Shown here: positions 44,251-52,773 of the stretch, piece by piece
How positions within the stretch are numbered: position 1 is the first letter of the stretch
Layout: each line of letters begins with the position of its first letter
Virus record (IMG/VR): IMGVR_UViG_3300029448_006778
Coordinates: 1-55,700 of that record
Source of the DNA: a virus
Strand: one strand, 5' to 3'
Length of the DNA: 55,700 nucleotides
Made by a program: the position numbers and the translations under genes
The notes under the pieces: model-generated
Databases searched by the model: none
What the model was told of the DNA's origin: nothing
What the model saw: only the letters and a program-made list of their open reading frames with translations

Positions 44251-45717
44251 TTATCCTTGAACTAATAATTTACAATGTCTATCCCAAAATGGTTCAGCCT
44301 TTAAAACTCTGTATCTACATTCTGTAAGATCATTTGTAATTTTTTTGTTTGTTAAATTTTGTAATAAAACCATATTCTTATTTGCAGTTTTACCTGTATA
44401 ATTTGTTTTGTCTAATTTTTCGAATTCATTTCCTATATAACCAAAGTTTCCTCTATCCCTTAAAGGTAAATATAACTCAGATTTCTCTTTAACTACATTT
44501 ATTTTTGGTATTACGAAATTTGTTAAAATCATGTTATTTCCATGTCCACTTTCGTCCCAAATTATTGATTTGTAACCAGAATTATAATTGTAATAACCTA
44601 TAGGTCTCTCTACAACATAATCTTCTTTACTCATTATATTGTTTTTATATAATTTATACAAAGAATTTTCATTCAATGTTATATCAAAAAAAGATAATTC
44701 ACCAATAGATATATCAGAAAAACATCTTGAAGTTTGTGTACTATTGGTTGCACACCCAACAAATATTGGTGTATTATATTGGTATTTTTTTAATGGTTTT
44801 TCTATAAAAGTAGAACCAACCAACGAACCATTTACATACATATTTGAAGTCTTGGTTTCTATCGAATAGTTCATAGACACAAAATACCAAACATCAGTTT
44901 GTACTGGATAATCACCTACTCTAATATATTCATCTTTAGCATTCCACAAATTACAAGAAATAAAAGTTTGTTTATCACCTCTCTGTTTCTTTGTGAATTT
45001 TATACCACTATGATAACCACTTCTACTAAATACATATGATTCTTTTTCTATTTCTTCGTCTAATTTTACCCAAACATTACAAGTAAAATTACCATTAAAC
45101 AATCTTTTCATGTCTTTAGTAACTGGATTAATAACACCATAGTTTCCATAATCTATCTTAATACCATTCATAACTCTTTCTTTTTTAATTTTCTTATCCA
45201 TAGGATATCCAAGTTTATTTAACTTATACAACATATGTAAATCTTCATATCCATCTCCCCAAAAGTTATTTGAAAACCCACCTACATTTTCAAATACTTC
45301 CTTACTGAACATCAATGCTCCATTATAAAAATAGTCATTCGGTAAGTTTTCTCCATCTGGTCTAAAATCAGGGTGAACACCAAAACTTATCTCGTCTATA
45401 GAATTAACCAAACACTTAGGTCTATCATCAAACTCATAGTTACAATATTCATTCAATGGAATAAAATCAGTTCTGTGAAAAACAATATAATCAAAATCGT
45501 AATTCGTTGATAATGATTTTATCAATGCCTCTCTACCATATACGAATCCTATATTAAATAATTTACCATAGTTTATAACTTTTTTATTTGACTTCAAATC
45601 AACTATCAGTATTTTAAATTCAATATCCTTACCTTTAAAAAACTCTTCCATATGTGCTACAAAATTTTCAGTATGTGTTTCTGAATAATCTGTAACTATT
45701 AGTAATTTATGTTTCAT
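44251..45717 (-). CDS. GT7-type protein with inserted LamG-like domain, copy 3, degenerate motifs
   Basis: The 488-residue third copy keeps the layout: GT7 start, LamG-like insert (about 175-405; VWYFVSMNYSIETK, SDISIGELSFFDITL) and GT7 end (GNFGYIGNEFE, LTECRYRVL). The metal and acid motifs differ from copies 1 and 2. FHDVDMLP has become FHRTDFIP (residues 80-87), and the EDDD block is YEDLHML (157-163). Catalysis by the usual mechanism is doubtful; it may act as a binding protein or use a changed site. It overlaps the upstream transferase gene by 11 bases. Confidence 0.75.
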   Translation of the reverse strand: MKHKLLIVTDYSETHTENFVAHMEEFFKGKDIEFKILIVDLKSNKKVINYGKLFNIGFVYGREALIKSLSTNYDFDYIVFHRTDFIPLNEYCNYEFDDRPKCLVNSIDEISFGVHPDFRPDGENLPNDYFYNGALMFSKEVFENVGGFSNNFWGDGYEDLHMLYKLNKLGYPMDKKIKKERVMNGIKIDYGNYGVINPVTKDMKRLFNGNFTCNVWVKLDEEIEKESYVFSRSGYHSGIKFTKKQRGDKQTFISCNLWNAKDEYIRVGDYPVQTDVWYFVSMNYSIETKTSNMYVNGSLVGSTFIEKPLKKYQYNTPIFVGCATNSTQTSRCFSDISIGELSFFDITLNENSLYKLYKNNIMSKEDYVVERPIGYYNYNSGYKSIIWDESGHGNNMILTNFVIPKINVVKEKSELYLPLRDRGNFGYIGNEFEKLDKTNYTGKTANKNMVLLQNLTNKKITNDLTECRYRVLKAEPFWDRHCKLLVQG

Positions 45718-46570
45718 ACTTATAACGATAGTTTATACATTTTTCTCTAATCAAATTCCATCTCGAATATGATTTTTTTGTTATATCTTCAAATAAAAAT
45801 TCATTGGTATTAATTTTTAAATTGTTATCCAATAAATAATCCCACATTCTTTTATATTCTTCGTGGTAAGAATAATCTGTTTTAGTCATAACGACTTGTC
45901 TTAGTCTTTCGTAACATTCATAATCCCATTTGAAGTGATGAACTTGTACAAAACAATCATCTACTGGATATCTATTTGGATGATTCCACCTATCACCATA
46001 AGTATCTTCCCCATCAAATACTGCATAGTGTTGTCCTGATGATATTTGTACATTTCCCTTACACAATACAATTTTATTTGGACATGCATTAGATATAGGT
46101 TCACGAAAGAATCCAGCTAATGGAAAAGTTTCCCATAAATCAGAATCTTTTGTTAATCTTGGAAATGTTCCACCACTACCTAATCTATCTAAAAATCCAC
46201 CTGTTACAAAATCATAATTTTTTATTTCACACTCTTGTATAATATCATCTATTGGTTTTGGATAAAATTGTAATTCATCATCATCTGCTACTATCCACCA
46301 ATCGTTAGGTTTTAACATTTTAGTTTCATTGTATAATTCTGTAACATGGTTCCAATCATATGGTGGATGTTCACTAACTTTATGTATTTTTAATTTATAG
46401 TTATCAAGTACTTCTTGTACTTGTTCTACCAATCTTGGATTGTTATTATTCTTATAAACAATAACATAAATATTATCTACTAAATCTATATAATGGTTTA
46501 ACATATGATATAACATAGTAGGATTGTGTCCACATACGGTAACTAAATTTTTGGTACTTTTACTGACCAA
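45707..46570 (-). CDS. GT-A glycosyltransferase (GT2/GT92-like)
   Basis: The 287-residue protein opens with VTVCGHNPTMLYHMLNHY, has IYVIVYKNNN, and WWIVADDDELQFYP at about 92-105 with the metal-binding acidic triplet. SGQHYAVFDGED and VHHFKWDYECYERL follow. This is the pattern of Glyco_tranf_2_4/GT92-like enzymes that add a sugar from a nucleotide donor. The only ATG near the start overlaps the upstream gene by 28 bases. No membrane segment is present. Donor and acceptor are unknown. Confidence 0.8.
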   Translation of the reverse strand: MVSKSTKNLVTVCGHNPTMLYHMLNHYIDLVDNIYVIVYKNNNNPRLVEQVQEVLDNYKLKIHKVSEHPPYDWNHVTELYNETKMLKPNDWWIVADDDELQFYPKPIDDIIQECEIKNYDFVTGGFLDRLGSGGTFPRLTKDSDLWETFPLAGFFREPISNACPNKIVLCKGNVQISSGQHYAVFDGEDTYGDRWNHPNRYPVDDCFVQVHHFKWDYECYERLRQVVMTKTDYSYHEEYKRMWDYLLDNNLKINTNEFLFEDITKKSYSRWNLIREKCINYRYKYET

Positions 46571-48843
46571 CTTGCTCTCCTACAATTTTCCCAAAATTCT
46601 GCAAGTTCAGGAAATATTTCTAAGAAGTTTTTATCTCTTCTCTTATCATACTCATTAAAGAAATTAAAGAAATCTCCACGATTCTTCATCAACCAATCAA
46701 CATCATCCAATGGTGACTCCGCATAATCTATCAATCTTCTAAACTTCTCAATTTCAAAATCATAAAACCCACTATGTCCGTGTCCATAAATGTGTAAATA
46801 TTTATCTTCACGATATTGTTTCATCAGTTCTATATCTTCTTTCATCTTATCAATCCATTTTGTCGGTAAGATTCTTAGTGATTGATGTGATGGTTGTCGT
46901 AAATACGCAACATCCAATAATATTGCATAGTGTCTATATCTCTTTCCATTATAGTGTTTTTGTTTTAAATGAAAAACACCCTCAATTAATTTATGAAACT
47001 CTGGTGCACTTAATGCATTGTAAGTTGCCATAATAGTTACTGATGCCTTTGGAACTTCTGTTAAAAACTTATCAATGTTTGCCCAAAATCTATCAAACTC
47101 TAATCCATCACGAATGTATTCTGCCTGGTCACCCCAAGACTCTATACTCGTATAAACTGAATAATTCCAAACTAAATCATTTTCAGTAATCTCTTTTGAT
47201 TTTTCTATAAACTTTTCAAACAAATCTTGTGGTGGACAAAAATTTGAATTTATACTAATTTCTAATTCTGGATTTACATCAGGATTATCAATAATATAAT
47301 CCAACACTCTAAATGTATCTTTGTGTAGAATGGGTTCTCCACCAGTAATTCTTAATGTATGTAAATCTTCAAATAATTCTGGCCACCATTTCCAAAATGC
47401 TTGATTATATGGATTGAATTTTTTATATGGTATCGGCATCATATCTGCTCTCTTCAACCAATCTGTATTATTAAATAATCCACTTGTTGGATATGGGCCT
47501 TGTTTTGCTATCTCGGATTGCCATCTTGATGAACTTTTTACATCACAATAACTACATGCAAAGTTACATTGATTACTGAATGATATCTCAACATAAGGTG
47601 GATTGGTATCTTCTCTCCAATCCGAATCTCTAATCTTTCTAAAGTCTGGTAATGCCCAAGACTCAGCACTCTTCATATGTCTATCACTAAATGCATCTTT
47701 ATTTGCATCTTCAACTTTCCAACAATAATCACATTCCTTTGGTCTACCACCCTCTAACATCATCTTTCGTTGTAACTTTTTAAACTTTGTATTGTGTAAT
47801 GCAGATTTATTATTTTCTAATTCATCTAATGGTATTTTATGTGGTACTGGATGGTGACAACTATGAGTCATTCCATTCTGTAATAATAGTGATACTTGAT
47901 TCCATTTTGCCAAACAAAATCCTTTACCAACTTTATTTAATTCTCGTTTTAATATATTGATTTCTTTTAATCCATGTAGACTTTTTTCTTTAAAGATATC
48001 AATATCTACTTCTTGTTTCTGAGCCTCTTCATCTTTAATTTCAAATTGTTCTAAATGAACTCTCATTTTTAATTCTTCACTTGCCTTTTTTAATTTACCC
48101 TCGTTTTTCAATTTAGTAATTTCTGCTTCGATATATGGTGAAGAGTGTTTCAATAAATGATACTTATGTCTTTCAAAATTTTCATCAAGTCCACTACATA
48201 TTTCCATAAATAGAATGTGTTTCATAACATCAGATGCAGAAAGTTCAGAGCGTTCTCGTTTCATTCTTTCGATTTCATTCTTGGTTTCTTCTTTAAGTTC
48301 TGGCAGTAAAGCATCTAACCTCTTTCGAATTTCAGTTTTTGCATACTCTTCATCATTATCCATATTTGAATACCAATTATCTGTATCTTTATTTTCTTTA
48401 TTTAGAAGAATAACTCGTTGTTCTAATTCTTGAAATGGACTTAATATTTTATTTGATTTTTTTATAATTCTAATTTCATGTTCAACTTCTGGTGAAGTGT
48501 GTTTAATACATTGTGTAACTGCAACTCTATATTCAAGTTCTTGTGTAATATTAACAATCTTTGCACTATCTGGTACATGATTATAATATCTAAAAATCTC
48601 TTCATCAATATATTCGTTTACATACCTCTCACATTCACTTAACTTGATAAGATAATAACATTCTTTATCAAATTGTTTTTTGAAAAAATCTTTATCCTTT
48701 TTTACATATTCTTCCATTCGATTAGTAACCCACTCTGTTGAATGTTTTCTTCTAATTTCATAATCGAATTGTTTAGGTGGCCATTCATTTAAATGTTGGA
48801 ACTCTCTTATACCTTTATTTTCTATTTGAACAAAATTATTCAT
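46543..48843 (-). CDS. Radical SAM protein with long helical N-terminal extension
   Basis: The 766-residue protein has an extension of about 300 residues made of charged repeats. Segments such as LEYRVAVTQCIKHTSPEVEHEI and LKMRVHLEQFEIK recur in varied form, suggesting internal duplication of a helical unit. The conserved cassette then follows: HSCHHP at 328-332, CDYC at 371-374, and CNFACSYC at 426-433, the radical SAM motif, with TGGEPIL after it. From residue 308 on it matches the gene at 39519-40970. It starts in ATGA after the methyltransferase gene. Confidence 0.86.
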   Translation of the reverse strand: MNNFVQIENKGIREFQHLNEWPPKQFDYEIRRKHSTEWVTNRMEEYVKKDKDFFKKQFDKECYYLIKLSECERYVNEYIDEEIFRYYNHVPDSAKIVNITQELEYRVAVTQCIKHTSPEVEHEIRIIKKSNKILSPFQELEQRVILLNKENKDTDNWYSNMDNDEEYAKTEIRKRLDALLPELKEETKNEIERMKRERSELSASDVMKHILFMEICSGLDENFERHKYHLLKHSSPYIEAEITKLKNEGKLKKASEELKMRVHLEQFEIKDEEAQKQEVDIDIFKEKSLHGLKEINILKRELNKVGKGFCLAKWNQVSLLLQNGMTHSCHHPVPHKIPLDELENNKSALHNTKFKKLQRKMMLEGGRPKECDYCWKVEDANKDAFSDRHMKSAESWALPDFRKIRDSDWREDTNPPYVEISFSNQCNFACSYCDVKSSSRWQSEIAKQGPYPTSGLFNNTDWLKRADMMPIPYKKFNPYNQAFWKWWPELFEDLHTLRITGGEPILHKDTFRVLDYIIDNPDVNPELEISINSNFCPPQDLFEKFIEKSKEITENDLVWNYSVYTSIESWGDQAEYIRDGLEFDRFWANIDKFLTEVPKASVTIMATYNALSAPEFHKLIEGVFHLKQKHYNGKRYRHYAILLDVAYLRQPSHQSLRILPTKWIDKMKEDIELMKQYREDKYLHIYGHGHSGFYDFEIEKFRRLIDYAESPLDDVDWLMKNRGDFFNFFNEYDKRRDKNFLEIFPELAEFWENCRRASWSVKVPKI

Positions 48844-49550
48844 TTTTTCCTCTGTACCAATGTTGTACCTGTAGACATCGGTAATGCCGTTTTATCTTTG
48901 AAGTCAAAAAAGTTGAATACTTCCCACTTATCTTCTTCTGTTATTTTTTTAATTAACTTTGATGGTCCTGACATATCATCAAACTTCTCACCTTTTGGTA
49001 CTATTAAACTATTAAAATATTTTTCATCTGTGTCGTGTATTGATATGATTCCATTTTCTGATAACCTTTCACTATACAATTCAAAATCCAATTCTACTTG
49101 TTCATATGAATGTCCAGCATCAATATGTAAAAAATCAATTTCTATATTATTTCTTAAAAAGAAATTATAGTATGCATCATCAGTTAGTGCCTCTATAACT
49201 TTTGGTTGAAATGTTTCTACAAAATAACTCTCTTCGTCCCAATCTGGTTCTCCATTTACTCCATTTTTTGCATCAACAACAAATGTAGTTCCAAAATTCC
49301 CATCTATAAATACATCTAATTCTTTTAAATCCCAATGTGCAGCAGTCATCATTCGTGGAACAAATCCACCACCACTTCCTAAACAAACACAAGTTTTAGA
49401 TTTCATTAAATATGGTATCAAATAGAACAACAAACCACCACCTAAATAGATGTGTGTTGCACCATGTGATTCTTTGTATTTTACTGGTTTGTCTTTATCC
49501 CCATTATGTAATAATGAATCGTAAATCCAGCCTTGATTTAATAACCCCAT
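48840..49550 (-). CDS. Class I SAM-dependent methyltransferase
   Basis: The 236-residue protein shows CVCLGSGGGFVPRMM at about 54-68 (SAM-binding glycine loop), then DFLHIDAGHSYEQVELDF with the acidic end of a following strand, and GIISIHDT. This is the Methyltransf_24 layout, common in O-antigen and antibiotic clusters. It likely methylates a sugar hydroxyl or a small precursor. It is the first gene after the 46-base gap and is coupled by ATGA to the radical SAM gene. Confidence 0.84.
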   Translation of the reverse strand: MGLLNQGWIYDSLLHNGDKDKPVKYKESHGATHIYLGGGLLFYLIPYLMKSKTCVCLGSGGGFVPRMMTAAHWDLKELDVFIDGNFGTTFVVDAKNGVNGEPDWDEESYFVETFQPKVIEALTDDAYYNFFLRNNIEIDFLHIDAGHSYEQVELDFELYSERLSENGIISIHDTDEKYFNSLIVPKGEKFDDMSGPSKLIKKITEEDKWEVFNFFDFKDKTALPMSTGTTLVQRKK

Positions 49551-49595
49551 AATAACCTCATTTTTCCTACTATTTCCTTATATATAAATATAACC
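49551..49595 (-). promoter_or_regulatory. AT-rich gap before the glycan block, possible promoter
   Basis: The gap holds TTATATTTATATATAAGG on the minus strand, about 40 bases before the methyltransferase ATG, with a GAGG ribosome-binding site close to the start. Similar sequences occur in the gaps near 5.28 and 18.24 kb. It is well placed to be the main promoter of the glycan block, but no function has been shown and the match to a T4 late promoter box (TATAAATA) is only on the opposite strand. Confidence 0.35.
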
Positions 49596-50249
49596 TTACC
49601 ACTTCAAACGATTATAAAATGTTGCAAGATGATCACTTATATAAAAATTATCTTCATTTTCAATATATGCATTTTGATAAAATCGATGGTCTGCAGGATA
49701 CAACTTCTTATTTAATCCTCTACTGACTTCCCAAGGTTTCCATTCTGAACTATGAAATACTACTTGTCCACTATCACAAGTTGATTCTTGTATTCCATCT
49801 TTATTAATTATTGGTTTAGAATATCTACTTTCTCTATCAAGTATTTTCATAAATTTAAAACCTGTATCATGTTTAAAAGTTATAAATTTTTCTGATTCAA
49901 TTGAATTATCTAAAACATCTAACAAATGTGTGTATAAATCAGTATGTATAATATTGTCATCATCACATAAATAAACCCAACCCTCTTTAACATTTTCCAT
50001 TAATGCATTTTTACATTGATTTCCCCAACAACCATCTTCGGTTTCGGTAAAAGAATCCATATAATTAAATAAATTAATATCTATATCTTCTTTTTTACAT
50101 ATCAATGTATCAATTGCAACATGCCATCTTATATCAAAATTTTTTCTAAAGTCTGGTAACATCATAAATGGATTATCAAATATACTTTCTTTTACTAAAT
50201 GTAAGTTGTGTGGATAAAGTCCACATGGTGTACCAATATTTAATATCAT
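49596..50249 (-). CDS. GT-A-fold glycosyltransferase
   Basis: The real ATG at 50249 (217 residues) overlaps the upstream stop as TGATG; the preceding codon, TTG, is not needed. GWVYLCDDDNIIH at about 90-102 carries the metal-binding acidic triplet of GT-A enzymes, and GCWGNQCKNALM precedes it. The C-terminus has YPADHRFYQNAY and ISDHLATFYN. The layout is like the GT2/GT43 enzymes. It lies directly after the Hint-domain protein, so it may modify fibre proteins, but this is inference. Confidence 0.76.
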   Translation of the reverse strand: MILNIGTPCGLYPHNLHLVKESIFDNPFMMLPDFRKNFDIRWHVAIDTLICKKEDIDINLFNYMDSFTETEDGCWGNQCKNALMENVKEGWVYLCDDDNIIHTDLYTHLLDVLDNSIESEKFITFKHDTGFKFMKILDRESRYSKPIINKDGIQESTCDSGQVVFHSSEWKPWEVSRGLNKKLYPADHRFYQNAYIENEDNFYISDHLATFYNRLKW

Positions 50250-51745
50250 CAATTACTACCTTTATTATGAACCAATATATTTTCTACAAAATAAACATCA
50301 CTTGGTTCTACATCAATGTTTACAACTTCTACTTCTTCCTTTACTTTAGTATTTTGTTCTACGACTAACTCATCAAAACTATTTGTTAAAAACTTATCAT
50401 CAACATCTATGTTACCTGCTCTTAACCATTCCCATTCATTCATTACACCAACATATCCTTTATTAACAAAAAGTTCATGTTCATCAGTAACATTTAGTTC
50501 ACTATATAATCCAGTTGATAAACTTCTTGCAATTATTTTATGATAATATGGTTTATAATCAAACCACATATGTTCTACATATGCAGTGTCGTTTGTGAAT
50601 CCATCATATGATGATGTTGTCCAACTTGACCATACTTTAAATCCTCTATCTTCATCTGGTAATGTTTTAATATTGAATGTACTAACTTTATCACCAACAT
50701 CTATATCTTCTATGTTTTTTTCTGTTCCATCTTCCATTAAAACTTTTGAACCTGGTAAGAAACATGCTACTGATTGTCCACCATAAGTATCTTGTATTTC
50801 AACCTCTTTAGTAATTGCAGTATTATATCTTGTTGCATGATCATTATATCCATCACTTTGTTTATCTTCATGAAACTTACCACTTATCTCTACGGTTTGA
50901 TCATCATATTCTAAACCTGCCCACTTTTTCAATGATATATGATCCATAAAAATATCACCACTACTACCAGTAAATTCTAATCGTAATTCAACACTCGTTG
51001 AACCACTTGTATAAAAATTATCTGTAAATAAATCCCAATTATTTGTATTGTTTGCTGCATTTCTACCAAATGTATGTGATGAAGTTTGTAATACTGCTTT
51101 AATATTTCTATCCCCTGCACTTGTATTATAAAATCTACCTTGAATTTCATATGTTGAATATGCACTTACTGATATCGTTTGTCGTAAACAACCAGTAGTA
51201 ATCTTTGCAGCAAAACTCGAACCACTTCCTGCCGGGTCAGCATTTGGTGTTCCACCACTATAAGTATGTTTATTTACTCCTGAACCATCTTTCGTCCAAG
51301 TACCTGGTTGTGTATCACTTGTCCAAGTTGCAAAATTACCATTACCCACAACACTACTTGCCATAACCGTTTTTAAATCAGAAATAGTTCCTGCAGTAAA
51401 TGTCCTACGAAATCCAGCATCTGTACTCAATGAGAATGCACTTGAGTTATTAGTTGTCCAAGTAAAATTATTTGCATTATTTGCAATCTTACTTGTAAAT
51501 AATGGCCCAGCATTAGAAAATGTTAAATCATAGTTTTCAGAAGTTTGTTCATCTACATTTGCATAACCACTTAAAGTACTACCAACATCACTAATTGAAA
51601 ATGCAGACATACTTATTTGTGAATTTGCAGCACCACTCCCACCAACACTTCCCAATGAAGTCTCGGTTGTATAATCAGAACGAGAAGATGTTACTGCTCT
51701 TCCTAATTTTCCTAATGATAAGTTTTGATTTGATGCTGTACTCAT
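50249..51745 (-). CDS. Tail-associated protein with CBM-like domain and C-terminal Hint domain
   Basis: The 498-residue protein has a Ser/Thr/Gly-rich N-terminus. A jelly-roll region resembling carbohydrate-binding modules of the CBM4/9 type follows at about 133-275 (GNGNFATWTSDTQPGTW; GDIFMDHISLKKW). The Hint domain runs from Cys328 (ACFLPGSKVLMEDGTEKNI) through VTDEHELFV at 419-427 (TxxH) to VHN at 492-494. The final residues KGSN follow the splice-like Asn. Hint domains cut themselves or join proteins. Here only four residues lie after the Asn, so release or attachment through Cys328 is more likely than true splicing. Confidence 0.82.
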   Translation of the reverse strand: MSTASNQNLSLGKLGRAVTSSRSDYTTETSLGSVGGSGAANSQISMSAFSISDVGSTLSGYANVDEQTSENYDLTFSNAGPLFTSKIANNANNFTWTTNNSSAFSLSTDAGFRRTFTAGTISDLKTVMASSVVGNGNFATWTSDTQPGTWTKDGSGVNKHTYSGGTPNADPAGSGSSFAAKITTGCLRQTISVSAYSTYEIQGRFYNTSAGDRNIKAVLQTSSHTFGRNAANNTNNWDLFTDNFYTSGSTSVELRLEFTGSSGDIFMDHISLKKWAGLEYDDQTVEISGKFHEDKQSDGYNDHATRYNTAITKEVEIQDTYGGQSVACFLPGSKVLMEDGTEKNIEDIDVGDKVSTFNIKTLPDEDRGFKVWSSWTTSSYDGFTNDTAYVEHMWFDYKPYYHKIIARSLSTGLYSELNVTDEHELFVNKGYVGVMNEWEWLRAGNIDVDDKFLTNSFDELVVEQNTKVKEEVEVVNIDVEPSDVYFVENILVHNKGSN

Positions 51746-51756
51746 ATTAATAAATA

Positions 51757-52764
51757 TTACTCGTTGTATATTCGTAGGTATTTTTCAACCCATTCTTCTG
51801 TATTATCATATCTTTTTAATTCATTTCGTAATAAAATAAGTAGATGATGTCTTTGTTCTTTGTTAAGTTTTTTTATTTCATTTACACACTTATCAAATTC
51901 TTCTTTAGTAGTTGCTCTAAATGGGTACTCAATGTCATCACACCAATTGTGTGGTAATATTGGTAATTTACCATAGTCAACTGCTTCAAAAATACTATAT
52001 CCAAAAGGTTCATTCAAATGTGCAGAATGACTTATACCCCAATCATCTCTTTCTAAGAAGTTTTTCAAGAATTGATATTTAAATTGAAATATTTTTGTAT
52101 CTTTAAATTCAATCTTGAGTTTCTTCTCCCACTCTCCAACATCAAAGATATCGGTAAACGCCATAGACTTGTGATTTAAAAGAAAGTGTGGTGCTTTCCT
52201 TGTTTCCATTCTGGCGGCAAATCCGATAGTGTCGTTCATCACGATATCTTTGTTTCGTTGAAATTCATAACAATTAGGTATATTAATTAAATCAAATTTT
52301 TTATGTAGTGGTGTATCTTCCACACCAATCCAAACTTTGTGTTTAGCCCATTTTAAGACTTCACTTTCCCATTCCTTTGAAGACGCAAAATGCATCAATC
52401 TTGGTAAGTCCAATACGAATCCGGCATGTAAACTCAAATCCAAACTCACATGAACAATGTTAGAATGAATTTTTTCACGATTTTCGGAAATTAATTTATG
52501 TGGTGTATAGTATCCATGTAAAATGTTAATACGCCGCGAATCATTGATGTATCGTTCAAACTCGATAGGATTGTCACTTTGCCATATGACTTCTACATCG
52601 GTATCGAACTTCACATCAAACTTTTCTGGTTTGGTTCTGTGAATTAATAATTTACTTGGATAAGTTAACTTGGGTGCAATTTCCTTTAACCACTTATTTA
52701 CCCAAACATCACTACCACCATATACAAGTGAACCACCACCTGTGCTGTAATATACATCAAACAT
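51757..52764 (-). CDS. GT-B glycosyltransferase with atypical base composition
   Basis: The 335-residue protein has a GT-B layout with GGGSLVYGGSDVWVNKWL near residues 8-25, NILHGYYTPHKL in the middle, and NEPFGYSIFEAVDYGKLPIL towards the C-terminus. That last segment has the E-x(7)-E spacing of family 1/4-type retaining enzymes. Base composition in sampled segments is about 37-43% GC, against about 18% in a sampled stretch near 21.4 kb, so it may be a recent acquisition. It sits between the two Hint-domain proteins. T4-type DNA glucosyltransferase is a possible alternative role. Confidence 0.78.
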   Translation of the reverse strand: MFDVYYSTGGGSLVYGGSDVWVNKWLKEIAPKLTYPSKLLIHRTKPEKFDVKFDTDVEVIWQSDNPIEFERYINDSRRINILHGYYTPHKLISENREKIHSNIVHVSLDLSLHAGFVLDLPRLMHFASSKEWESEVLKWAKHKVWIGVEDTPLHKKFDLINIPNCYEFQRNKDIVMNDTIGFAARMETRKAPHFLLNHKSMAFTDIFDVGEWEKKLKIEFKDTKIFQFKYQFLKNFLERDDWGISHSAHLNEPFGYSIFEAVDYGKLPILPHNWCDDIEYPFRATTKEEFDKCVNEIKKLNKEQRHHLLILLRNELKRYDNTEEWVEKYLRIYNE

Positions 52765-52773
52765 TATAACTCC

